In this document: in pieces, positions 11,291 through 23,700 of the stretch
Numbering within the stretch: position 1 is the first letter of the stretch
Layout: the number at the start of each line of letters is the position of its first letter
DNA from: Amaranthus tricolor
Lineage: Eukaryota; Streptophyta; Magnoliopsida; Caryophyllales; Amaranthaceae
DNA length: 64,000 bases
NCBI RefSeq assembly: GCF_026212465.1
Contig: NC_080058.1
Location: 12,668,404 to 12,732,403 of the forward strand
Reading direction: 5' to 3'
The notes under the pieces: model-generated
What the model was told of the DNA's origin: nothing
What the model saw: only the letters and a program-made list of their open reading frames with translations
Databases searched by the model: none
Program-made: the position numbers and the translations under genes

Positions 11291-11888
11291 TGGTATACAT
11301 TGATGAATAAGAGCAATAAGATCCAACTTTATATCCTTGAATAATGACAAACACGTGAGATGATTTGGCCCAAATATTCTCGATCTGATCGGTAAAAATT
11401 TAATTTATTCCCACTCGTGATTTCATGGACTAAATAGAGTCCGAACGAGCCATGAAAAATATATGCATTTTTTGATTGGTAAAAATATATGAATGATCAT
11501 CATCATTGTTCTTCTTGTTTACCTATAGGGTTAGTCATTAGCCCCAATGATGATGAATACTCAACCAAAACATGATTGTCTTTGTTTCTGGTCGAGAAAA
11601 AATATTGGGACAAAAATAAAACTTCCATTTGCACCGTCAGAATATTTAAGACTAAGAAACAGTAGGTTAGGAAACCCAGGCCATGTCACTATAATTGATG
11701 CACTTTGACACAAAATGTTGATATATTAGGCATTTTTTATCCTTTCTATGATAATTATAGAAAGCATAGCCAGTCACGTGCCCTTACTCGCGAAAATCAG
11801 AAATAAATAGCATAAAAGAAAATGGTGGCTCTTAATTTAGTGTAAAAATACTCGTCATTTGAGCAGGTAATTTTCGGGGAAAAAAAAT

Positions 11889-12062
11889 TAAGAGTGGAGG
11901 TTGGAGGTTGGATGGTGAATTAATGTGGGAATCATGGGTATGAAGGGTGAGTGGTAGGTTATGATGAGTTGTGGGTAGTTATTTTAAAAAGTTATTGAAC
12001 CGAGTTGGGTGGTTAGGATTTGACTAAATAAATTACGGATTTATTTATTCGACCCCATAACA
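11889..12062 (-). repeat. Truncated LTR copy (174 bp)
   Basis: This copy matches the last part of the LTR at 8209-8795, from GGAGGTTGGATGG to the terminal ATAACA at 12062. The rest of the LTR is missing. On the minus strand it would be the first 174 bases of a 5' LTR. The bases flanking the two outer ends (AATAG and GGAAT) do not form a target duplication. Confidence 0.8.
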
Positions 12063-12919
12063 GGAATTAATTTACTATGAAAAATACACACTGAAATGCT
12101 CATGGTTTTATTTCAAAGTTTCTCAAAGAATCTATAAAAATAGAATGTCAACTTTATTTAGAAATTTTGATTAAAGGCGCATTACTTAGGAGGAAAACTC
12201 CATGAACCAAAGATTGAATTCAAAAATGAAACGTGAAACACATTTTCTATTTGTGTAACTACTCAATAATGGCCAAGTTTAAAAACAATGTTGCTAGCTT
12301 CCTAGATTTTTGAGCTCTACAATAACTTTTTTTAATCTATTTTGTGTGTCCACTATCTTTTTTCTTTCATTTTGTTTTTATTTTTTTTTTCTTTTTGAAT
12401 TACATAGTACATATATACATCAATATTAAATTAAACATATATAACAAAAATGTGTCTTCCCCCACACTCAAACAAAAAGCAAAACGAAAACTAATTACTT
12501 ATGGTCACTTAAGAATTTGACACTTTAAGATGAAATATACTTCTTGCTCATTATCCTACATAGAGGTTTCTTCGAACTTCAGTAACTATCCATTATACTC
12601 CATATTTAACAATCCACAAAAAACAACGATTTTATATCTAATCTTTTAAAAAAAAAAATTTCCAGTTTCAACCATGACATCATCTATCCTTCCCTTAGGC
12701 TTGACATTAGAATGGTTAGTAATTCAATAGTTACACTGCTGTAATCCAAAGGGCTTAGTTCTAATTACTCGTAAAGTGTGTGAGTTAGTTATGACATTGA
12801 AGGATGATCCTAATTCTATCATAGTATGTTCAAGTGTGGTGTCTCTAATGATGCAAGGTATTGAAATTTAATGTGTGATATCATGTGTTTCAATACCTTT
12901 GTATTGCGATTTTAGTAGG
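12063..12919. other. AT-rich intergenic sequence
   Basis: No gene or structured element is recognised. It is AT-rich and grades into the minisatellite that follows. Confidence 0.45.
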
Positions 12920-13550
12920 TATTTTGAATATAAAATATCTACTTCACATATCATAAAACACTTACTTCCCATACCATAAACATCTACTATACGTAGTATA
13001 AACACCTACTTCATATATTATAAACATCTACTCTATATATTGTAAACAACTACTTCATATATTATAAACACCTATTTCACATACCATAAACACCTACTTC
13101 ACATACATTAAACACTTACTTCATATACCATAAACACCTATTATACATACCGTAAAAACATACTATACATATTATAAAGACATACTTTGCAAACCATAAA
13201 CACCTACTTTACATACCATAAACACCTACTTTATATACTATAAACACCTACTTTATATCTCATAAACACTTACTTCACATACCATAACCAACTACTTCAC
13301 ATTCCATAAGCACTTACTACATACCATAAAGACCTACTTTGCATGTCATAAACACCTACTTCACATAACTTAAAATATCTATCTCACATACCATAAACAC
13401 CTATTTCACATACAATAAGTACCTACTTTACATATCATAAACTCCTACTTTATCATACCGTAAACACATATTTAACATATACACACCTATTTTACATACC
13501 ATGAATAGGCACTTTACATATCATAAATCACCTAATTCACAAACCTCCAC
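12920..13550. repeat. 22-bp minisatellite, roughly 27 degenerate units
   Basis: A unit close to CATACCATAAACACCTACTTCA repeats head to tail across about 630 bp. Single-base changes (CTT for TCA, CAT(A/T)(T/C)) and a few units of slightly different length make it degenerate. There is no spacer pattern and no coding frame. Confidence 0.9.
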
Positions 13551-14700
13551 ACAAGCTAATGGTATTATTATCTTCATCTTCAATCTTATTTTCATCATCA
13601 AATCATCAATTGTTGAAACTATTTACATCATAAATTCATAATTGTTGAAACTATTTATATCAACAAAATATTTATAAGAATTCTTTTAAAATATATTAAC
13701 CATTGATAGGAATTGATAAAAACATTAAATAGGAATAAAAATATTATACTTAAGATTTCATTTGTATAAGTTCAGACTAATTTTAAGATGTAAAATTTTC
13801 AAAATTCAAGCATCTGCTTGATACTTTGCTCTATATTTTTGCTAATGTGTTTTGTATATTAGACGGTAAATGTCGAAGTTTGAGAGCAGTTTTAAGAAGG
13901 GGTTTTACCTGAGGAAGGAAAGTTGTTATTTTGGAAATCATGCACTAATTACAAAAGTTGTTATTGCATTTATTTAATATTGGGTTGGGTTCTTCTCATA
14001 GAGACAATATTTTATAATTAGAGATGTTCAAAATAGATTCGATAATCCAAAAATTACCCGAACTTATAACCGACCCCGATTTAATCCGACTTTAAAATGA
14101 TTTACAGTTATGTAAAAACAATATAAACACAAAATCTAATTTCAAACCGACCCAAAACATCTAATCCTATATCAAACCAATAACACGAATAAATACTTCT
14201 ACTCACTAGACTAGCTATTATAATCCAACTTTAAGTCTGAATCCATAAAAAGTAATGGGTTTGAATTTGACAAAAATCTGAGATAAGATGCAACTAATCT
14301 GCTCATTTTATCTGAAGAAATTCTGACTTGTTTCTTTTTTTTTTTTCTTTTTTTTATAATTATTAAGACCAGATAGTACATGATCTTTTACAATTTCAAT
14401 AATGTACAGTGCCCTACACAACTTCCGCAAATCACATCTAGGATTCTCACCTTTGGTCATCCCAAAACGCAACAAAACTGATATTTGCTAAGAAAAGCAA
14501 AGTTGCGATTGTTTACATTCATATGTACAATGTGGGAAGGTCACCGGTGATGTCGACCCTAGTGACTCTTGTCAAAAATTGATAACAAACCTTATCCGAT
14601 CTGTGGGTGAATGACCATATATGGACTTCCGTTTCCGTATATCGAGTAAATCCTGGAGATGATTGTCACCATATATGGGTATCAAGTTCAACAGTGTATA
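13551..14700. other. Intergenic sequence and probable 3' UTR of the J-protein gene
   Basis: The part up to about 14340 is AT-rich, with a short stretch around 14050-14200 rich in ACCCGAAC and AACCGACCC that resembles the G-rich motif of the hAT-like element at 53.6 kb. The part from about 14370 to 14700 lies directly downstream (minus strand) of the J-protein stop codon and is probably its 3' UTR. No further gene is recognised. Confidence 0.4.
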
Positions 14701-17700
14701 TCAAGTCAATCCTGAAGATGATCGTCGCCATTGCTTCTTTTTCTGATTCAATTTGAAAGGACTCCAGGTCTTTCTTCGCTTTGAAGTTTCACAAAACAGA
14801 CCAGAAGCAAGAGCCTGTTGCAGCCACAGTTCAAACTCTTCTTCATCTTCATCCATCATTTCAGCATCCAAACCCCAGGGAAATCTACTAGAATTTGACC
14901 GAGTTGTCTTCTCCAAACCCACCATATTTACGTGGAAACTCGGACGATGGGTATTGGGTCTGCAAGCCATTCCCTGTAACAATTTAATCTGATTTGATCA
15001 TCATTTGCCCATTTCCAATGAAGCCCAGAATTCATGTTTAAGTTCCGACTTGTAACATACTAAAGTAATATCGCTCATTAAGGCATGTCGCTTTTCGTAT
15101 ATCATGAATAATTAGATGGTGTTGCAATCAAAAGAAACCCATATTATAAAGGCAAGTCTTGTATATTATGAACATTTGATGGTGTTCGTAATCAGGTATC
15201 AACCAGTCTCCTTATACAAGGATAATGTTGCATGAATTCAAACAACATTTGCTCCGCTTGGATGACAAGTCAGTTTAATAGTATTAAGGCAATGTACTTG
15301 ACAGTGAAGACGCATTATCAGATCAATAAAGGGCACTTCACCAAATGCTAAAGAAGATGGTGCAAGGTTAACGAGATTATCATTATAAGCAATACTCTTG
15401 TAGAAGTAATGGGATTGCAGTATATCAAGCTCATTTGGAAAAACATTATCAACTAAAAGTTGCTCTTTATCTCTCTAGGTCTCCCCGAAGAACTCAAAAT
15501 GACAAAGGAAATGATTGACAAAGACCAGAAGAGAAATAGCTACCGCATCGCTTCTTAATTCCATTACCTAGATTGCCTAATTAAATCAAGAAGAAAGAGA
15601 AGTCCAAAATCAAAGTAACCTAGCATCCTCATGATCTTTTAACTCGATCAAACTTCTTATGATCCTTCCAAAGGGGAACATAAGCGAGTCTTTTCTTTAT
15701 CAACGTTAGAAGTCAGAATATTGAAACACTTCTCACATTCATAGATTCCGCACAACTTTAGTTACCCCTACTAATGGTTGAGCTCAAATTCTAGGCAAAT
15801 TAGAACGGCTGATGCAACAAACAGTTCCTTACAACCCATTTTTCATTCCTTTGGGGGAAGCAAAAAAGGGGAGGTATTGAAGTAACACTATTATTACGAC
15901 ATTAAACTGCAGAATTTTAATGTCACCGATTCTGTCACCACAACAATAATAGAAAAATAGTGATGTGGGCTACAGAAGCCGAAAGCACGATTCATATCAA
16001 ACTTCATAACTAGAATAGAAAATGGCAATATTGTAAATGGGTAACAATACCTGACAAATAGCCCATTCAGATACATCAAATATTTTACTTTCAGCACACA
16101 CAAAGGCACGTGGAATTTCCACCTGCAACAGAGACACCATGAAGCATAATTAACAAGAAAAGCACAAATCAAATTTTAATGCCACAAATATTCCAACCAT
16201 TGTGCTCATCAAAAGCTAAGAAATATTTAACAGAAAGTACTGTATGCAATAAAATGGGGTTATAGGAATGGAAATCTTATTCTTCATCTTTTAAACTGGT
16301 CATTCTAGCTTTGGAAACTAGTAATAAGTAGATTTAGACAATCAATATTCAACAATATCAGACTAGGAGACAGTGATTACAAAAACTCACATTTAGGTGG
16401 TGGTCCAATTTTCAGAATCCAACCCTTTGATTTTCTTTATGAAATTCTGCTAGTTAAATTATCCCTTTAGCTAAAATCTTTTCATTTAGGTCTTAAATGA
16501 CTTGCAACTAGTTAAACCAGTCAACCCGAAATTTATCTCCGTTCCTCTCTCCTAATCTTGCAGCTGTCACCCAAAATAACCATTGTTACCTGAGAACCAT
16601 TGTGACAACTAGCCACCACTGCCACTACCACTTTCCCACCACCTGCTTCGACACCCATTACTATGCCCACAACACAAGTTATCCACTCAATCTGGGAAAT
16701 CAACGAAACTCCTCTTAGTTTCCTACTTCAACCTACTACCACAACCACAATCTTAATAACTTAATATCTAGCAGTCCCAACCAGCTGCCAACTAAGGCTA
16801 CTAGTTAATTTGACTCCGTATGTCATCGCGCAAAGTATTGCCCGTATATAGATTCACAGTATAGCTAATGTATTGTAAACATTTTGGGCTGAAGGCAACC
16901 CAAATATTACAACCATAACCAAAACCATATTTATGCACTATGATGTTAACGATTATGCCCCAAATGGTATTGCAATCTTATACTTGACTAATATGTAAAA
17001 TTGAGCATTTACAGTTGGTGTAAAGGGAAGTCAGGTAATAATGTAACTACTAGAGTGGTTAGACCTATCTGGGAGTTTCATTTTCATTGATTTTTTAGAC
17101 TAATTTTGATGATGCATTGTTTGTTATTAAAAAATCGAAATTGTAAGAGGTGGATTAGATCAATTTTTCCACTGGAGTACCACAAACATGATCAGCCACA
17201 TAACTCATAACTACCCAAAAGGCAAATCTCAAGATACGTTAAAATTTAGATTGATTGCTTTACTTCAACTCTTCAAGAAATACCACTAGATGTAGCGCAC
17301 ACAAAGATGCTACAAAAATCATTCTATGTTAGGGCGATGAGATGCATGCAACTTGGAAGCTTTTTTAAGGAATAAGGCAAGCCATCTTACCAATTTAAGG
17401 ATAGAAGCACGTGAGGGAGACAGAGATTGACCGGAGACCAATTTTCTTCAAATTTGATACTTTTGGCTTTAAAATGTGAGTTAATATAATAATTCACTTG
17501 ATTTGAGGCTACTTAAAGTTCAACCTAATTTTTAACATAGGAATATGATAAAGATTACCAACAACCCATCACCAAGGACGTCCAGCAATAGATTCCCACG
17601 TGCTCAACTACTCATTGTCTAGTTTTTCAATAAAAAAGTAGGCTTTGACACTTTGTTTCCTGATTTCTCGACTTCACCAATAAATAATTAAAATTACAGA

Positions 17701-20700
17701 ATAATTCTCCTCAAATTTACCCATAAAATGTTGATATTAGTTGGAAATTTTCTATTTTGAATATGTTTTTCATCTGCCCCCAATTGCTCTCACATTTGAT
17801 TCTCTCTCTTCCCATCTACCTTATCGTCCCACTAGATTTTTCTCTCCACCTTTTTTGTATGTTCGCAACCGTAGTTTTGAAAAGCATGAAGCTCATGGAA
17901 GCACAAAAGGTCTCTAGATCCTAGGCACAATTATCAAGAAAATTATCCAAGTGATGAAGAAAATTATTCAAGCTAATTTCTTCTTATTTACATACCTTTA
18001 AAAAAGGTTAATTGTAATAGTATAAAGATTTTTGAATGTGAAACCTGAGTACTGACATCGAAATGTAGAAATGGCCACTACTGCAAATGTCAAGTTCAAA
18101 AATGGGTTTTTAATAAGCATTTTGATGGTTGCTTAGTAGGTGATTGTATTAAACATTCATCTATGACAAGTAGTTGGAGACGTTGAATTTGTGTCCTATA
18201 CCATTAATTATGTTTGCCATGTTTATCGTTGGTGCCTTGTAAATTGTAATTGTTATTTATTTTTCTCTAATTTATGTTATTAGCCTTAATATTTGCATGG
18301 CTACTTATCATATTTTGCTATTTGTTTTCATTTGTACGTCTTTTTTGAGCCAAGGATCTCAATTACTGCAACCTCCTTTCATAAGGTTATGGTTTGTCAT
18401 CTTCCCTCTTAGACACTGTAGTTTTTTCAATGAGTGGGATGTACTTATTATGATAATAAGGATTCATCTATACAAATAGGATTGTAAATAATAATTTAGT
18501 AGTAAATTTGTGTGTCAGCTTTTCTGAAAAAAAAATCTCCTCTCAAAAGCGGATACTGGCATTGACTCATGATCTTGAGAAATTATTACAGCTCTTAATT
18601 TTGCACAAAATTATTCTTTATTCAAGCAATTGTGTTAGCAGATTCCTGGATAAATCACATAAGAAACCTACTAGAGTGGACAGTAGACAGAACAGGAACT
18701 TCTGCAAAACTCTTGCAAGAATACATGACCTACTTCATATAGGTTGAAGTATATATTTTTCAATTAATCCCTGTCTTTAAAGAATAGCAACTACAATTCT
18801 ATAATAATTCTAATCAATAAATTAAATTGAAATAAAACCAATAGTGAGGTGCGCTATGTGCTACTGAAGCTTAAAGGAGAATAAAGGTGAAGCACTTTCA
18901 GATGCACATGCATACAAATCGATGAAAGCAGCTTCCTCGCTTCTTTCTATCGTACAAGGAGAAAACATATGCAACTTATCTCAGAAAAAGAAAGAAGAGA
19001 TGCTAGCCAGAGAAAATCCCAAAAGAATGCTAAATCTCGATTGAAATTACAATTCAAACTCCAAGTATGACTAAACAACAAAAACTTCCCATTTCAATAA
19101 AATGAGAATACGAGACATAAAGCCAAGAGAAGATTATATATATTAGTCATTGTTGAGGTGACGCGGCTTAGAAAATAATAGACACTAATAAAATACATAT
19201 AGAGAATCACTACATGATTAATGACTAATGAGCAAGCTTTGCAAATAAATCAGGAAAATAGTGAAATATACATGTTACATTCCATTACCCCAATGTAATT
19301 AAGTGGCTACCACCTAGGGAGAGGGTTGGTTGTACACAACCTTACCCGTCTAAGTGAAGTGATATGAAGTGATAAGACTGATAATTTACGATTGACCCTT
19401 GGTAGCAAACAACATGTGCAGCTTTACATAAATAAGAAGCTCACATGATTTAATGAGTCATTTTACTTTAGTCCATTATAATCCGAAAACAAAAAACTAT
19501 AAATCTATGGCCCCATTGAAATAAGGGACATTACTAAATGACATTGACAGCAATTTCATGAGTATCTGAGCTAAAATACCTTTTGAGGTCCACTTAAGAC
19601 CAAAGATCCTTTGTATTCAACCCAACCATCTCCATCCTTGGCTTGATGATACTGACAACAATCCTGTAATGAAGACAGTCACTCACTAAATTTGAGATTA
19701 CTTGGTAGTAGAAACTACTTAATTATCTAGAAGTATGTCATTAACACAGACTAAAATTTACAATGTACCTGACACCATCGTGCCTTAGCCTTTGACCTAT
19801 TAGTACAAACCCATATGTGAGAAAGGCCACACTTAGTGCATTGTATCCGTCTTGACTCCTCAGAGAAAAACTCATGGGATTCCTATGTAGAAACCAATAT
19901 CAAATGTGATTAATCATCTAGTGACCGAAACAAGTATGCACACAGTTTATAATAGATAACATCTAATAACTTTCCTATTAAATATTAAATTTCCACTTTC
20001 CCTTTTAATATTCCAAAGAAAACCCACAAAAAAGGAAAAGAAAAGTACTAAAGTCATGAAGTTGAAGAGACGAACGAAGACAGCAAGAAACACACAAATC
20101 AGGTAGGTATTTTGTGACCTTTCTTCTCCTTTTTCTCTTCTTCTCATCAAATCAACTACACGTTCAACCGGGTACAAGCAAGAAAAGCTCTAATGGCCAC
20201 GAAACGGAAACGCCCCGACTTGCGTCCTGATTTGCATTTCCATATGATTTCGCTACGAAGAATCTAAACCGAAATTGAGCAGGGCGATCCGCGGTTCGCA
20301 CTTCCATGCTTTAAAGCATTGACAAAGTGTCGGTAGAATTATAATGGTGGGTTTTGGCAAAGGATGTTCCGGTTATGATACAGTGAAGGCTGATGTGAGG
20401 CCATGTGGAGGACGGACGCTTGATTTTCCTATCATGATAGGAGTGCATTACGGATCCTATATACCCTCTTTTTCGCAATTGTCTCTGATGAATTAACCGC
20501 ATCAACTAAAGATGAAGTATCATGAAGTATGCTATTTGTAAATGATATTGTTTTGGTTCAGAGCAAGTGTCAATACGAAATTGGAGAGATCAAGAGGTAA
20601 AGACTCATGAGTTTAAACTTTAAACAATGATACCAAAGTTTTAGTCTGAAGGGGTCAGATACATTTACATCAACCAAGATGCGGTCAAATTAGAGGATCA

Positions 20701-23700
20701 AAAAATAATCATCAAGTAAATATTCAAGGACTTTAAATCAATTTTGCACAGGATTGGAAATATTAACTAAGAGGTTATATGGGTGGCTCGAATAGAGATG
20801 AGGCATAGGGATATTATGCGTTCATAGTGTAATAGAAGAATTAAAGAGAAATATGGGTCAAGTATTAGGCATACATAAAGAAGCATAGCAAAAATGGGAG
20901 TAGAACATCATTACCGGGATCAAGGATCGATCCAGGTCGCAGAACGGGGTCAGGAACGAAATTCGCCAATTTTCAAAATATAAAGCCAGGTCGATAGATT
21001 TTCGATCGAGTTTTCTAGGATCACGGAACGATTCAATTTGGATTGAAGTATGATTTGGGGCGGGTTACTTTAAAGGGTAAATAAAGTATATAATTTTAAC
21101 ATTAGAAATAAAAAATAATATGCTCCAATGTAGCACAATGTTTTATACCATAAAAAAACTCATTTCTAACAATAACAGAACAAGTCATTGAAAATAAACA
21201 AAAAAAAATGAACAAATAAAGAGAAAAAAATTAAATACTAAAGAAAAGTCATGAAAAAGTAAAAGAAAATAAGACTCACTGTGACGTGTGTGCAAGTGGG
21301 AAAAAAGTACTTTATGACTTAACAAGTTCACATGCAAGAGCTTAATACAAAAATAGGAAAACAAAAGGCTCCCTCTTTCAAGAATCATCCTCTTCACATA
21401 GCAATAGTTGTACACCATACAAACTTTTATCAAACTTTCAATCTTAACTTAAAGAAAACAATAACCCTTTATCTTTGTTCATTTGTTTTATTATGAAGCC
21501 TTATACTTTTATCCTATGTTTCCTGGACTCGATTGTTGATCCTAGTATTTGATACCATTTATGTTTTTGAATTAGATCGGAACATATAGCGTTGCCATTG
21601 TATAAGAATGAATGGAAAAGGCGAATAGTAAGAGATTATCTTGTATATTGATTTGTTTTAGTTTATGTAGACTACGCTATATCTTGGATTCAAGCTTTGA
21701 CATTATACTTTTTGTTGTATTAGTAAGCTCATCATTCTCAAACCAAGTAAGGAAGAGGACAGAAACTCAATTTGGTTGCAACTATCCCATGGTGTAAATA
21801 AAGTATGCGGCTAACCATTCAAAACAAAAGAATGATATGAAGAGTTTAAAATAGGATACAAGGTTGTTGTGTTCATTGCACGTCATGGCTTTGACCACAA
21901 ATTAATAACAATCTAAGTGTTTGTATGAGAGATTCATAGTGCAAAAAACAAGGTCGCATCATAACGTATCGATCGTATTGCAAAGGTTTTTAAATTTATC
22001 AAGGGTTTGTCAAAGTGTAAAAAATTGCATTTAGATTAGAGATATCTCATTATTTCAGCCCATATTTGACAGTACAACAACCGCGTCATTCCCACTACTG
22101 CATCGTGTCGTTACAGCAATCGTGATCATTACCACATTTTTGCCCTATGGTGAGATCATATTGCATGTGTTACTGTAGCAGGATTGAAAGTTAGTACCAA
22201 TGATAACATAATCAATCCTTTATGTTGAGTGACCACACACCATACAACCAGAATCAAATAGTTCAATTCAACGCAGAAAGAAACTCATTTTCATAAGTAG
22301 TCTTTACTCTTTATGCACTAGTTTTTACAGCTTTCTTCTCATGTTTAAATGTTTTGACTTATAAGTTGGACTGAACATTGTTCACAGAAACCAATAACTT
22401 CTCAAAGCAGTCTCTTCCTTGCACCATCTTTTTTTTCTCATTGATCAATGCTCAACTTACAATTTAAAAATGAGCAAAAATGGTGAGGAGTATGATTAAA
22501 GACTTAAGAGTGTAATCACTATAGAGCAGCAAATGTATCTAAGGAGATTCTGAATATCTCTCAATGCTATCAAACAAACCCAAATTGTTTACCTGGTTTG
22601 AAGTGCTAGGAGACTTTTGGGAGATATTTTTATATTCTTCCTTCCTTAGTTGCTCATCGTAATCTCTTTTCTTGGTAAAATCCGAAAGTACCTGCACAAA
22701 AAGCACAACTACGTTACCGGCACAAAAAAACAATGAGCACTTCCACTGAAAATGGAGCAAGTTCCAGCCGTACAGGACTACACAATGATTAATCTCAGAT
22801 GCTTGATGTAGAACAAAAGCATACTACTGACCTCATATGCACATTGAAGCTTCTTAAACGATTCACTAGCTAAAGGGCTTCCCATATTTTTGTCAGGATG
22901 CACAAGCATAGCCTATACGACAGAGAATGAGCAGGAAACAGTAAATAACAAAGTTCTAAAAGAAGGAAACATCTAACTAAAATAGACATGAGAAGTGAGT
23001 GCAACAAAAGAATTACTTTTTTACTAATAAAAACTACCACGTTAAAATGTCACAACAAAGATGTTCAATACTAACAAAACCTTCCAAGCTATCAAGAAAT
23101 AAGTCAAAATGAAACATAGGTCCAATCAGAAAATGCATGCAAAATAACATGCCAAGGAGATAGTGCCAACAATTTAATTCTTTCTCAGAAAATACATCCT
23201 TACAGCACCATTCATGCAAAAGAAGGATGGCTATACAAGTACAGTATGCTCTTTCCAAACTTCCATTGCACAGCATAAAATATTCTGGCAGCTTGCAAAT
23301 CCAATTGCCAGGTTCTAGCATTCTTCATTTTGTTGAACTCCTATTCGCTAGCATTCTCATTTGGTTGTACGGTAGAAAATATATAGTGGTAGAAACAATT
23401 AATACCCTAAGTTGGCAAATAACAATTAATATCATCAAACAAATATCCAACTCAGCCACTCTAGCTAGATATTTACCAGATACTAAGCAGAACTAACCCA
23501 AGAACTAATAAGCATAAATGAGTTCAGCTAATGCCAAGTGGTTTACTTATCCATGTAATGACCCACATAACAAACTCCAGAGGAGAAAAGTGAAACTATC
23601 GAATTTCATTAAAAGGTATAGCTATAGTTTCTACCTTCTTCCTATATTCCTTTTTCAATATTAAAGCATCAATTTTCTTGTGGCGTGGAACCCCCAACGC

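Larger units (their letters stand above)
8796..11888 (-). mobile_element. Internal non-coding region rich in tandem repeats, hypervariable 3' UTR type
   Basis: Three kilobases next to the LTR hold no coding sequence but several unrelated short tandem-repeat families in sequence. This is the layout described for the region between pol and the 3' LTR of plant Tat-lineage Ty3/gypsy elements, known to seed satellite DNA. No pol domain is present to confirm lineage, so the assignment is inference. Individual arrays are listed separately. Stretches between arrays (for example 9910-10250 and 10620-11090) show no feature. Confidence 0.5.

Noticed and set aside
12920..13550. Possible CRISPR-like array
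   Set aside because: The 22-bp units are contiguous with no unique spacers, and the sequence is from a plant nuclear genome.
15894..16172. 92-codon minus-strand frame
   Set aside because: It is exon 8 of the J-protein gene plus readthrough into both introns, not a separate gene.
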